Below the pieces are notes generated by a model. The model saw only the letters and a program-made list of their open reading frames with translations. It did not search any database and was not told where the DNA came from. The position numbers and the translations under genes are program-made. DNA of 64,000 nucleotides. It comes from Halomonas sp. TA22 (GTDB taxonomy: Bacteria; Pseudomonadota; Gammaproteobacteria; Pseudomonadales; Halomonadaceae). The DNA is taken from positions 3,490,517-3,554,516 of the forward strand of contig NZ_CP053108.1 in assembly GCF_013009075.1 (NCBI RefSeq). The letters run 5' to 3'. Of this stretch, positions 35,642-45,400 are shown piece by piece. Position 1 is the stretch's first letter; every line of letters begins with the position of its first letter.

Positions 35642-37851
35642 ACGACATGACCCAACCCAGCGTGATCGGCCGCGGCACGCCGCGTATCGATGGCGAATAC
35701 AAGCTGACCGGCCGCGCCGGCTATACCGGTGAGCTGCATGCCGAAGGCATGCTCTACGGCTATCCCGTGCCGGCGACCATCGCCAATGGCGTCATCGTGT
35801 CGCTGGAGACCCAGGCGGCAGAGGCCATGCCTGGCGTGGTGGGCATCCTGCATTACGGCAATTTCCCGCAGCTCTATCGCTCGCCCAACAGCATGGGCCA
35901 CGGCGACAAGGTCGGTGAGGTGCGCCTGCCATTCGAGGATGAACGCATCTACTATCACGGCCAGTACGTGGCGCTGGTCGTCGCCGAGAGCTTCGAGCAG
36001 GCGCGCGCTGCCGCCTATCGCGTCTTCGCCCACTATCGTAAGGATCCGGGCGCGCTGCCCAGCCTGCTAAAGGGGGATGAGGAAGGCGAGCCCCTCGATG
36101 CCGCCACCTATTCGCGGGGCGAACCGCAGTCCGCCTTCGAGGCGGCAGCGGTGAAACTCGATGCGACCTACCGCATCGAAGCCGAAAGCCATCTGCAGAT
36201 GGAGATGCACGCCACCCTCGCCGAGTGGCGAGAGAGCGGCCGACGCCTGATCGTGCATGAATCGACCCAGGGCGTGGCCTACCAGCGCAATGCCCTGGCC
36301 CGCATCTTCGATCTCCCCCAGGAGAGCCTCGAGGTGATCTCGCACTACATCGGCTCGGGATTCGGCAACAAGCTGTTCATGTGGCCCCACGCGGTGGCCA
36401 CGGCGGCGGCGGCACGGGAGTTCAAGCGGCCGGTCAAGGTGGTGCTGCCGCGCCAGCAGGACATGATGAGCGCGGGTCACCGCCCGGCATCGCGTCAGCG
36501 TCTACGCCTGAGTGCTGAGCGAAACGGCCGGCTCACCTCGATCCGGCATGACAGCGTCACCGAAACCTCGCTGGTCGATCAGTATGTCGACGACTGCAGC
36601 GGGGCCACGCCCAGCTTCTACGCCTGTGACAACGTCGCCACCTGCCATCGCCTGCTGGCGGTCAACCATGGCACGCCCTGCCCGATGCGAGCGCCGGGTG
36701 AAGTCTCGGGCATCTTCGCACTCGAGTCGGCCATGGATGAACTGGCGATTAAGCTGGAGATGGATCCGCTGGAACTGCGCAGGCGCAACTACGCCGAGTC
36801 CGATGGCAAGAAGGGCCTGCCCTGGTCGAGCAAGCATCTCGACAAGTGTCTGGAGAGTGCCGCCGAGCGCTTCGGCTGGGCCACACGTGATCGAGCTATC
36901 GGCGCGATGCGCGAAGGCGACGAGATCATCGGCTACGGCATGGCCTGCGCGACCTGGTCGGCCAGTCGACAGCCCTGCGCCGCACGGGCCGAGCTGCGCG
37001 CCGATGGTAGCCTGTTGATCGCCTGCGGCACCCAGGATATCGGCACCGGCACCTATACCATCGTCGCCCAGACCGCCGCCGAGCTGACCGGTGTCGCCCT
37101 AGAGAGGATCGAGGTCAAGCTCGGCGAATCGAGCCTGCCCGCCGGTCCGCTCTCGGGCGGCTCGATGGCCACCGCCACCACGCTTCCGGCGATTGCAAGC
37201 GCGGTGCGCGATGCACTCTCGGCGCTCAAGGAGGTCGCCACCGGTACAGGGGGCGCCTTCGAGGGAGAGGATCCCGAGTCGATCGAGGCCGAGGAGGGAG
37301 CACTGGTCATGGCAGACAAACGCGTCAGTTTTGGCGATATCCTCGCCGCGCACCGCCTGTCGAGCGTCAATGGCGAGGGCCAGGCCGCGCCGGGGGCGGA
37401 GCAGCAGGAGTTCAGCTTCCGCTCGTTCGGCGCGCACTTCGTCGAGGTGCGCTGGGACCCCGGCATTTCACGGCTACGCGTCGCCCGGGTGGTAAGCAGC
37501 ATCGATGTGGGGCGCGCGATCAACCCCTCGGCGGCACGCAACCAGGTCGAGGGAGCGATCGTGATGGGTATCGGCATGGGTCTGTTCGAACGCCTCGACT
37601 ACGATCCCCGCGATGCCCGGCTCGTCAACGCCAACGTCGCCGACTATCTGGTGCCGGTTCACGCCGATGCACCCGATATCGATGTCGAGCTGCTCGACTA
37701 TCCCGACTTCCTCTTCAATGAGTTCGGCGCCCGCGGCATCGGCGAGATTGGCCTGACCGGCATCGCCCCGGCGATTGCCAATGCCGTTCGTCACGCCACC
37801 GGCAAGCGCATCCGCGACTTGCCGATCAGTATCGAGAAGCTGATGGAGTAG
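35638..37851 (+). CDS. Molybdopterin-binding large subunit of the PaoABC-like hydroxylase
   Basis: 737 residues, close to the 732 of E. coli PaoC. Visible are the N-terminal aldehyde-oxidase hammerhead domain (RIDGEYKLTGRAGYTGEL), molybdopterin-contact stretches (GSGFGNKLFMWPHAVATAAAAREFKRPVK split over two strands; CPMRAPGEVSGIFALES) and the C-terminal active-site region FNEFGARGIGEIGLTGIAP, which holds the catalytic glutamate. It needs the molybdopterin cytosine dinucleotide cofactor; no maturation chaperone (PaoD-like) gene lies next to it here. Converges on hemN. Confidence 0.9.
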   Translation: MNDMTQPSVIGRGTPRIDGEYKLTGRAGYTGELHAEGMLYGYPVPATIANGVIVSLETQAAEAMPGVVGILHYGNFPQLYRSPNSMGHGDKVGEVRLPFEDERIYYHGQYVALVVAESFEQARAAAYRVFAHYRKDPGALPSLLKGDEEGEPLDAATYSRGEPQSAFEAAAVKLDATYRIEAESHLQMEMHATLAEWRESGRRLIVHESTQGVAYQRNALARIFDLPQESLEVISHYIGSGFGNKLFMWPHAVATAAAAREFKRPVKVVLPRQQDMMSAGHRPASRQRLRLSAERNGRLTSIRHDSVTETSLVDQYVDDCSGATPSFYACDNVATCHRLLAVNHGTPCPMRAPGEVSGIFALESAMDELAIKLEMDPLELRRRNYAESDGKKGLPWSSKHLDKCLESAAERFGWATRDRAIGAMREGDEIIGYGMACATWSASRQPCAARAELRADGSLLIACGTQDIGTGTYTIVAQTAAELTGVALERIEVKLGESSLPAGPLSGGSMATATTLPAIASAVRDALSALKEVATGTGGAFEGEDPESIEAEEGALVMADKRVSFGDILAAHRLSSVNGEGQAAPGAEQQEFSFRSFGAHFVEVRWDPGISRLRVARVVSSIDVGRAINPSAARNQVEGAIVMGIGMGLFERLDYDPRDARLVNANVADYLVPVHADAPDIDVELLDYPDFLFNEFGARGIGEIGLTGIAPAIANAVRHATGKRIRDLPISIEKLME

Positions 37852-37862
37852 CCTGCACACCG

Positions 37863-37890
37863 CTGCACACCGCCAGGCGGCGGTGTGCAG
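37863..37890. terminator. Bidirectional hairpin between convergent hydroxylase and hemN genes
   Basis: CTGCACACCGCC at 37863-37874 pairs perfectly with GGCGGTGTGCAG at 37879-37890 around a four-base loop. It lies in the 43-bp space between two convergent stops. No T run, but the stem is very stable. Confidence 0.65.
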
Positions 37891-37894
37891 GCGG

Positions 37895-39289
37895 TCAGAC
37901 CGTGCGTGAGAAGCGACCCTGCTGCGTCGTATGAGCCAGATAGGCATCGAAGGCCATGGCCACGCTGCGCATCATCAGCCGCCCCGCCGGATGCAGCACC
38001 ACCGCCTCATCGGTCACGCTCACCAGGTCGTCGGCAATGGGCTCTTCAAGGGCCGCCAGGGCATCGGCGAAGTAGTCGTCGAATTCGATCCTGTAGCGAC
38101 GCTCGATAGTGCCAATGCCCACCCGCCCATGACACATCAACTGATGAATCACGTCACGGCGCAGGCAGTCGTCGTCATGCAGGCTGTAGCCGCGCTGTAC
38201 CGGGAGTTGCAGCTCATCGAGCTTGGCGTAGTACTCCGATAGCGTCTTGACGTTTTGGCTGTAGCTGTCGCCCACCTTGCCGATCGCCGATACGCCAAGC
38301 CCGATCAAGTCGCAGTCGGCATGGGTCGAATAGCCTTGGAAGTTGCGCTGCAGCGTACCATTGTCGCGCGCCAATACCAGTTCATCGTCGGGCAGTGCGA
38401 AGTGATCCATGCCGATATAGACATAACCCGCAGCCTGCAGGCGATTGACGGTCAGCTCGAGCAGCTCGAGCTTGCGCTCCGGCGGTGGCATGTCCTCGGG
38501 GCGAATCAGCCGCTGGGCACGGAAGGTGTCGGGCAGGTGCGCATAGCTGTAGGCGGCGATACGGTCCGGTCGCAGCGCGACGATCTTGTCCAGCGTGGCG
38601 GAGAAGCTCTCCACGGTCTGCAGCGGCAAGCCGTAGATCAGATCGACGCTCACCGACTTGAAGCCCGCCTCGCGGGCAGCCTCGACCAGCGCGACCGTCT
38701 CTTCCTCGCTCTGGATGCGATTGACGGCCTGCTGCACCTCGGCATCGAAATCCTGCACTCCCAGGCTCAGGCGGTTGAAACCCAGCGCATACAACTCATG
38801 AATCTGCGCAGGCGATACGGTACGCGGGTCGACTTCCAGCGAAAATTCACGCGCCTCGCCATGCTCCATGTTGAACGCCTTGTCCAGCGCTGCCATCAGC
38901 TCGGCGAGCTGGGCCTGGCTCAGGTAGGTAGGCGTGCCTCCGCCCAGGTGCAACTGGGTCAGCTTGCGATCGTGATCGAAGAGCGCGGCCTGCAAGGTGA
39001 TCTCGCGCTTGAGATAGCGCAGATACTCCTCCGCCTTGTCGTTCTTCTGCGTGATGATCTTGTTGCAGGCGCAGTAGTAGCAAAGGCTCTTGCAGAACGG
39101 GATGTGAATGTAGACGGACAGCGGCTTGGGCAGCAGGTCGCCGTTGCTCTGCTGAACCGCATCGCGATAGTCGTCCAGCGCGAAGGCGCTATGAAACCGC
39201 GGTGCAGTGGGATAGGAGGTGTAACGCGGCCCCGGACGATCATATTTCTCGACCAGCGCCCGGTTGAATGACAGCTCATCGTGATTCAT
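37895..39289 (-). CDS. hemN: Oxygen-independent coproporphyrinogen III oxidase
   Basis: 464 residues from the ATG at 39289; the frame opens further upstream but over non-conserved sequence. This radical SAM enzyme decarboxylates coproporphyrinogen III during anaerobic haem synthesis. The [4Fe-4S]/SAM motif is C66-x3-C70-x2-C73 in PFCKSLCYYCAC. Further signatures are GGGTPTYLSQ, DPRTVSPAQIHEL and the NRLSLGVQDFD strand. Length and motifs fit true HemN rather than HemW. An Anr/Fnr-like palindrome lies 82 bp upstream. Confidence 0.94.
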   Translation of the reverse strand: MNHDELSFNRALVEKYDRPGPRYTSYPTAPRFHSAFALDDYRDAVQQSNGDLLPKPLSVYIHIPFCKSLCYYCACNKIITQKNDKAEEYLRYLKREITLQAALFDHDRKLTQLHLGGGTPTYLSQAQLAELMAALDKAFNMEHGEAREFSLEVDPRTVSPAQIHELYALGFNRLSLGVQDFDAEVQQAVNRIQSEEETVALVEAAREAGFKSVSVDLIYGLPLQTVESFSATLDKIVALRPDRIAAYSYAHLPDTFRAQRLIRPEDMPPPERKLELLELTVNRLQAAGYVYIGMDHFALPDDELVLARDNGTLQRNFQGYSTHADCDLIGLGVSAIGKVGDSYSQNVKTLSEYYAKLDELQLPVQRGYSLHDDDCLRRDVIHQLMCHGRVGIGTIERRYRIEFDDYFADALAALEEPIADDLVSVTDEAVVLHPAGRLMMRSVAMAFDAYLAHTTQQGRFSRTV

Positions 39290-39370
39290 GACTGGCTCCG
39301 GGAAGGAAAGTTGCCCGCCACCTCTCCATGGCGGCATGAGGGCATGATACTGCCAGGCACCGAAGGCCTT

Positions 39371-39384
39371 ATGACCTGAGTCAA
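39371..39384 (-). promoter_or_regulatory. Anr/Fnr-like box upstream of hemN
   Basis: Read on the minus strand, TTGACTCAGGTCAT matches TTGAT-N4-ATCAA at nine of ten defined positions allowing the C/G variant pair (TTGAC, GTCAT). hemN is a standard Anr/Fnr target in gammaproteobacteria, so oxygen-limited induction is likely. Confidence 0.5.
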
Positions 39385-39530
39385 GCAGTGCAGCGTTTGC
39401 TTCGAACAAGCGCGTTTGCCAGCCAGGGCGGCAAGGCTACGGTGAAGAAGCGGCTAACTGGCCGCTCGTTTCACAAAAAATACTTCACCATGTGACGGCA
39501 GGGCGATGCCTCGACCATGCCTAACCGCCC

Positions 39531-39665
39531 AGCACCGAACTTCTCACCCAGCTGGTCAACACCTCCGAAAACGCCACCAAGAAGCGCCACGAGCTGCTCG
39601 CCAAGATCGAAAAGGCGCTACAGGTTCATACCCAGATCAAGAGGAGATCTCATATCGACCTTTGA
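39531..39665 (+). pseudogene. Possible gene remnant, 44-codon open stretch without start
   Basis: From 39531 to the TGA at 39663-39665 the frame reads like real protein: STELLTQLVNTSENATKK, then RHELLAKIEKALQVHTQIKRR. It is preceded immediately by an in-frame TAA (39522-39524) and lacks a start codon with a ribosome site. A terminator follows directly. It may be the 3' relic of a deleted gene. I do not recognise the family; a chance open frame is possible. Confidence 0.35.
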
Positions 39666-39694
39666 AAAAAACCGGTCATGAGCGCCGGTTTTTT
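39666..39694. terminator. Bidirectional Rho-independent terminator
   Basis: AAAAAACCGG at 39666-39675 and CCGGTTTTTT at 39685-39694 form a stem ending in a T run on both strands. It directly follows the possible gene remnant. Confidence 0.7.
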
Positions 39695-39718
39695 AACGCA
39701 ACGAGCAGCTAAATAAAA

Positions 39719-39747
39719 AGAAGCAGGGACCAAAGGTCCCTGCTTCT
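39719..39747 (-). terminator. Rho-independent terminator of the PRC-barrel gene
   Basis: AGAAGCAGGGACC at 39719-39731 pairs with GGTCCCTGCTTCT at 39735-39747 around AAA. On the minus strand the stem is followed by TTTTTATTT, an ideal tail for the gene ending at 39774. Confidence 0.85.
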
Positions 39748-39773
39748 CTAGGCAACTAACTCAGAGAATGAGA

Positions 39774-40250
39774 TTAGTTGTCGTTATCGCGCTCATATTC
39801 CGGCGCGTTTTCGAGCTCCTCGGAGCTGATATCGGTGCGGATGACATAATCATCGCCGAACCAGCCGGTTCCCATGGCATCGTCATTGTCCGCATCACGG
39901 CGTACATCTAGCGAATCCCACGAGATCGCCACATCACGATCGCCCATGCCTAGGAAACCGCCTACACCCACGATTACGGCCTGGATCTGACCATCTTCAT
40001 CAATGATGAGGTCATTGACAGTGCCGAAGTCGTCATCGTCATTCTGGCCCTGAACGTTGGTACCGATCAGCTGGTCGGCATAGAACGCATTGTCAGGACG
40101 GCTTGACATGAAGTTGTCACCGTTCTGACCAACATTGGCGGTTTGATTGGCGGCGTTTGCGTCTTGCTCCCCAGCCACTACTGAACCCGCACCGAACATC
40201 ACGGCGGGAACCAGCATTGTGCCAAGTGTCATGGAAATTGATTTTTTCAT
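39774..40250 (-). CDS. Exported PRC-barrel domain protein
   Basis: 158 residues from the ATG behind AAAGGAG. Signal peptide about 1-27 (VMFGAGSVVA-GEQ). A low-complexity Asn/Gln/Asp segment is followed by a PRC-barrel domain: YADQLIGTNVQGQNDDDDFGTVNDLIIDEDGQIQAVIVGVGGFLGMGDRDVAI, which matches the family but here is quoted only in part as RDVAISWDSL for the end. PRC barrels bind RNA or proteins; exported versions are common, uncharacterised stress or envelope proteins. The mature part is highly acidic. Own promoter region and strong terminator. Confidence 0.85.
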   Translation of the reverse strand: MKKSISMTLGTMLVPAVMFGAGSVVAGEQDANAANQTANVGQNGDNFMSSRPDNAFYADQLIGTNVQGQNDDDDFGTVNDLIIDEDGQIQAVIVGVGGFLGMGDRDVAISWDSLDVRRDADNDDAMGTGWFGDDYVIRTDISSEELENAPEYERDNDN

Positions 40251-40639
40251 GGGTTTCTCCTTTCGGTTATCCGACAACCCTGTTCAGTTGCATACCAAGT
40301 AACTTTGATGCTGCTAATGCTGAAAACATGGGATCTTCGTAAAAATCCATGAAGCACTTACCAAGCTAGTCGAATCATTAACTTCCGTCAAATATGCTCA
40401 GGCGTACATGCGTTACCCGGATAAAACCTCATTGGCAGCGTCGAACTCAATCCGAATATGGCTTTTTTTAACATCTCACCCAAGGAGAATATGGGGCGAA
40501 ACGTGGAACCGAATCTCGATATGTTTTCCTTGAACAGGGTCCGCCCCGGAGAGGATTGGTATAGTAAGTCGACTAAACATTCGCATCGCTAGTCATGGCA
40601 ATTGATGATGCTCGCGCTGTAGTTGTAGAAAGGGAGAGA
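40251..40639. other. Divergent intergenic region, no gene seen
   Basis: 389 bp between the PRC-barrel start and the MFS start. Relatively AT-rich; presumably contains both promoters. I saw no RNA gene, repeat or convincing short frame. Confidence 0.5.
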
Positions 40640-41824
40640 ATGGTGCCTTCACGACAGATAATTCTGCTCTTGGCCTTGGCGGGATTTGCCAGCATGGCAT
40701 CGATGCGGGTGACCGATGCCATGATGCCGGCCCTGGCCGGCGTATTCGAACGGCCCGTGGCGGACGTGGCGCAGAACATTACCGTCTTCGCCATCGCCTA
40801 CGGCGTGATGCAACTCTGTTACGGCCCCTTGGGCGACCGATTCGGCACACTGCGCGTGGTGGCTCTGGCGACACTTGCCTGCGCCCTGGGCGCACTGGGA
40901 TCGGCGCTCTCCGGCTCACTCTCGACACTGCTGCTGTTTCGTACCCTGAGCGGTGCTACCGCTGCCGCCATCATCCCGCTATCGATGGCCTGGGTGGGCG
41001 ATAACGTGCCCTATGCCCAGCGCCAGGTGACGCTTGTTCACATGCTCTCAGGCTCGGTACTGGGCCTGATCAGCGGTCAGATCCTGGGTGGTCTGCTTGC
41101 GGAGACCCTGGGCTGGCGCAGCGCCTTCATGCTGCTGACGCTACTGTTCCTGTGTGCCGGCGGCTGGCTGCTGGTCACCCTGCACCGCCAGCCGGCACTC
41201 GCCATGGCTCAGGCAAGTCCAGGCAAGATCGCCTTTTTGTCGCGGCTGCGCAGTATTCTGGCCATCTCACGGGCCAGGCGCATCCTGACACTGGTCTTTC
41301 TCGAGGGCATTGCCGCCTTCGGTGCACTAGCCTTCGTGGCGACACATCTCCATGATCGGCTCGGCCTATCGCTGACCCTGGCCGGCTTCGTCGTGGCCCT
41401 GTTCGGTGCTGGCGGCCTGGTCTTTGCTGCCCTGGCCAAACCGTTGGTCAAGGGTCTGGGCGAGACGGGCCTTGCGGCCTGGGGCGGTATGCTGATGGGT
41501 CTGGGCTTCTGCCTGCAAGCCCTGGCGATGCATCTTGGGCTGGCCATGGCCGGCGCCTTCTGTGCAGGGCTGGGCTTCTACATGATGCACAGTACCCTGC
41601 AGCTCAACGCCACACAGATGGCACCTGCCGCACGCGGCACGGGGATGGCGGTATTTGCCGGCTGCCTGTTTCTTGGCCAGTCGGTGGGTGTCGTGCTTGG
41701 CAGTGCAATATTGCGCCTGACCGGCAGCGTCTGGGTGCTCGTTGGCGCCGGCGTGTGGCTGGCGATAGTGGGTGGAATCTTTGCCCGCCAGCTCCGCCAT
41801 TGGCAGACTAACCGAGGCGAGTAG
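40640..41824 (+). CDS. MFS transporter
   Basis: 394 residues with about 12 membrane segments. Motif A-like sequence GPLGDRFGTLRVV lies after the second segment and a repeat-like loop near HRQPAL between the two six-helix halves. I use the ATG at 40640 because AGGGAG precedes it; an ATG at 40595 in the same frame lacks a ribosome site. The overall pattern (DAMMPALAGVFERPVADVAQNIT) is that of the YajR/AraJ-type drug or sugar efflux group. Substrate unknown. Confidence 0.87.
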   Translation: MVPSRQIILLLALAGFASMASMRVTDAMMPALAGVFERPVADVAQNITVFAIAYGVMQLCYGPLGDRFGTLRVVALATLACALGALGSALSGSLSTLLLFRTLSGATAAAIIPLSMAWVGDNVPYAQRQVTLVHMLSGSVLGLISGQILGGLLAETLGWRSAFMLLTLLFLCAGGWLLVTLHRQPALAMAQASPGKIAFLSRLRSILAISRARRILTLVFLEGIAAFGALAFVATHLHDRLGLSLTLAGFVVALFGAGGLVFAALAKPLVKGLGETGLAAWGGMLMGLGFCLQALAMHLGLAMAGAFCAGLGFYMMHSTLQLNATQMAPAARGTGMAVFAGCLFLGQSVGVVLGSAILRLTGSVWVLVGAGVWLAIVGGIFARQLRHWQTNRGE

Positions 41825-41897
41825 ACGCGGCCGCTTCCGGCGGACTAGTCTGATGACCAGACATCGCTACTGCTCAATCTAGGGAGGTAAGGGAATC

Positions 41898-42314
41898 ATG
41901 GAACGATACAAGACGCTACTGCTTGCCACCCTGACCCTGTCGGCCACCTTGATGACGAGTGCCTTTGCCGAGGAGCCGGCAAGCCCCATCGACGAGGCCG
42001 AATCGGGGTTGACCACAGAAACGACTGAGCCGCCCACTATCGACACTGGCACGGCGGGGACCACGAGTGGCGTTACCGGCGCGGATATGGATCAGGAGGA
42101 TGAAACCACTGGCGGTGGCCAGTCCCAGGGGGATGCCATGTTCCAGACCCCGGCCTCCCAATCGGATGCTGGTCCTGCCTACGAGACCCAATCGCCGGAG
42201 CGCGAAGAGGCACTGCTTCCCGACGAACCGCTGGGAGCCGACGATAGCGGACGCCGGGAGGATGGCGAGCCGCAGGCCAGCACCAATGACTCACCGGACG
42301 GCAGTGACGACTAG
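41898..42314 (+). CDS. Small acidic exported protein of unknown function
   Basis: 138 residues. Signal peptide about 1-25 (ATLMTSAFA-EEP), then a low-complexity mature part dominated by Glu, Asp, Thr, Ser, Gly and Pro, with no predicted regular fold. No homologous family is recognised. AGGGAGG precedes the ATG. Disordered acidic periplasmic proteins are frequent in halophilic bacteria. Confidence 0.6.
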   Translation: MERYKTLLLATLTLSATLMTSAFAEEPASPIDEAESGLTTETTEPPTIDTGTAGTTSGVTGADMDQEDETTGGGQSQGDAMFQTPASQSDAGPAYETQSPEREEALLPDEPLGADDSGRREDGEPQASTNDSPDGSDD

Positions 42315-42387
42315 GCGCCTTTCGTAACGCATTACAAAACATAACGCCCGCGTTGGGTCGACAGGGCCAGGAGTCGCTACGCTTAAC

Positions 42388-42408
42388 CTAACAATCCTGT
42401 TTTGTTAG
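42388..42408. promoter_or_regulatory. Inverted repeat upstream of fdnG
   Basis: CTAACAA at 42388-42394 and TTGTTAG at 42402-42408 around seven bases, 44 bp before the fdnG start. A likely operator for a regulator of formate dehydrogenase, or a short hairpin; which protein binds is unknown. Confidence 0.45.
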
Positions 42409-42451
42409 TGTTTGGCGACAGAACAGCATAATTCAGGCAGGAGGCCTTTCC

Positions 42452-45400
42452 ATGACCCTACGCGTGACTCGCAGGCAATTCTTCAAGCTCGGTGCGACGG
42501 GGATGGCCACATCCAGCATGGCCATGATGGGCTTTGCTCCCGACCCCGCAGTCGCATCGATCCGTCACTTCAAACTGACCGGCGCCAAGATCACCCGCAG
42601 CAATTGCACTTACTGCTCGGTCGGCTGCGGCGTGTTGATCTACAGCCGCGGCGACGGCGCGATCAACAACATCGACAATATCTACCATGTCGAGGGCGAC
42701 CCGGATCACCCGGTCAGCCGCGGCTCGCTGTGCCCCAAAGGGGCGGGGCTGCTCGACTACATCCAGAGCGAATCGCGGCTGAAGTACCCTCAGGTACGCG
42801 AACCTGGTACCGATGAGTGGAAGCGCATCAGCTGGGACGAGGCGCTGACACGCATCGCCCGGCACATGAAGGAGGATCGCGACGCCAACTTCGTCGACCA
42901 GGACGACGAGGGCCAAACGGTCAACCACTGGACCACGACCGGCATGCTGGCGGCTTCCGCTTCGACCAACGAGACGGCTTATCTGACGCAGAAGATCGCG
43001 CGCAGTCTTGGCATGGTGGTGCTCGACAACCAGGCGCGCGTCTGACACGGACCGACGGTGGCAGGTCTTGCCCCAACATTCGGTCGCGGTGCCATGACCA
43101 ACCACTGGGTCGACATCCGCAACGCTGATCTGATTCTCGTCATGGGCGGCAATGCTGCCGAGGCGCACCCTGTCGGCTTCCGTTGGGTGATGGAAGCCAA
43201 GGAGCACAACGATGCCCGCCTGGTGGTGATCGATCCGCGCTTCAACCGCACGGCGGCGGTGGCGGATTACTTCGCGGAAATCCGTACCGGCACCGATATC
43301 GCCTTCCTGGGCGGTCTGATCAGCTATTTGATCGAAACCGACCAGATCCATCACGAGTATGTGCGCGCCTACACCGACGCGAGTCTCATCGTGCGCGAGG
43401 AGTTCGGCTTCGAGGATGGCTTGTTCACCGGCTACGATGCCGAGAGCGGTGAGTACGATACCGACACCTGGCAGTATGAGTACGACGACGAGGGTCACGC
43501 CCTGCGTGACGATACGCTCACCCACCCGCGCTGCGTGTTCCAGCTGATGCGAGAGCACTTCAGCCGCTACACCATCGATGTGGTCTCCTCGGTGTGCGGC
43601 ACGCCACGCGACAAGATCCAGCACGTATGGGAGATGGTCGCCGACACCGTCGTGGACGACAAGACCATGACGATTCTCTACGCGCTGGGCTGGACACAGC
43701 ACTCGATCGGCTCGCAGATCATTCGCACCGCAGCGATGCTCCAGCTACTGCTCGGCAACATGGGCATGCGCGGTGGTGGCATCAATGCACTGCGTGGCCA
43801 CTCGAACATCCAGGGCTTGACCGACCTGGGGCTGCTCTCCGATCAGTTGCCGGGATACATGACGCTGCCGGATGATGACGAGCAAGATTACGAAGCCTAT
43901 ATCCTCGATCGCGCCCGGCCAGATCTGATACCTGGCGAGATCTCCTACTGGCGCCACTATGAGCGCTTTCATGTCAGCTTGATGAAGGCGTGGTTCGGCA
44001 ACGCGGCGACCGAGGAGAACGATTGGTGCTACGACTGGCTGCCCAAGCTCAGCGAAAATCTCTATGACGTACTGCACACCTTCGAACGGATGAGCCACGG
44101 CGAGATCACCGGCTACATCTGCCAGGGCTTCAACCCGCTGGCGGCCTTTCCACACAAGGCCAAGGTATCCGCATCGCTTTCTCGCCTGAAGTACTTGGTC
44201 GTCATCGACCCGCTGAGAACCGAGACCGCCGAGTTCTGGAAGAACCATGGCGAATTCAACGATGTCGACCCTGCGCAGATCGATACCGAGGTGTTCCGGC
44301 TGCCGACCACCAGCTTCGCCGAGGAGGACGGCACCATCGTCAACAGCTCGCGCTGGCTGCAGTGGTTCTGGGCCGCGGCGCCGCCACCGGGCGAGGCGCT
44401 CCCCGACACCGCCATCCTGGCAGGGATATTCCTGCGCATGCAGCAGATGTATCGCGCCGAGGGGGGCGCTTTCCATGAGCCGATCCTCAACCTGAGCTGG
44501 CCCTATCGCCATCCGGAAGAGCCAAGCCCCGAGGAGCTGGCCCGGGAGTGCAACGGCTGGGCACTGGAGGACGTCGTTGATGAGGATCGCAATATCGTCT
44601 GCCGGGCAGGGGAGCAGGTCGAGGACTTCGGCATGCTGCGTGCCGACGGCAGCACGGCAAGTGGCTGCTGGATCTTTGCCGGGTGCTGGACCGAGGGTGG
44701 CAACCAGATGATGCGTCGCGACAACTCCGACCCCTACGGGGTTGGTCAGACGCTGGGCTGGTCCTGGTCATGGCCGGCCAACCGGCGGATCCTCTACAAC
44801 CGAGCCAGCGCGCGGCCCGACGGTACGCCATGGGCCGAGCGCAAGGCAGTCATCTGGTGGAACGGTACCCGCTGGGTGGGCAATGACGTCCCCGACTTTC
44901 CCGAGGTGTCCGAACCGGCGCTGGGTCAGGGTCCCTTCATCATGAACCAGACCGGCCGGGGGCAATTCTTTGCCCGTGACCGTATGGTCGAAGGCCCCTT
45001 CCCGGAGCACTATGAGCCGTTTGAAACGCCGATCGCCAATAACCCGATGCACCCCAACAACCCATTGGCCAAGAACAACCCCGGCGCCCGGGTATTCGAG
45101 CAGGATCGGGCCAATTTCGGCAATTTCGATGAGTTCCCGCATGCGGCGACCACCTATCGCCTCACCGAGCACTTCCACTACTGGACGATGCACAACCGCC
45201 TGAACGCCATCGCCCAGCCGGAGAAGTTCATCGAGATCGGCGAGACCTTGGCAAGCGAGCTGGGTATTGCCAAGGGCGACCGCGTACGCGTCAGCTCCAA
45301 GCGCGGGCATATCGACGCCGTGGCGGTAGTGACCAAGCGTATCCGTCCGCTGCAGGTGGCGGGACAGACAGTGCATCAGATTGGCATCCCGATCCACTGG

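Noticed and set aside
38255-39271. 338-codon plus-strand frame opposite hemN
   Set aside because: No recognisable protein features; hemN on the other strand has full radical-SAM motifs.
42410-42430. Weak sigma-54-like element (TTGGC ... AGCA with correct GG-GC spacing) before fdnG
   Set aside because: Only the GG and GC cores match; the intervening consensus bases do not, so it may be chance.
43046-43060. fdnG read as two broken genes or a pseudogene because of the TGA
   Set aside because: The TGA lies exactly at the selenocysteine position, a SECIS hairpin follows, the frame is kept and selA/selB are adjacent.
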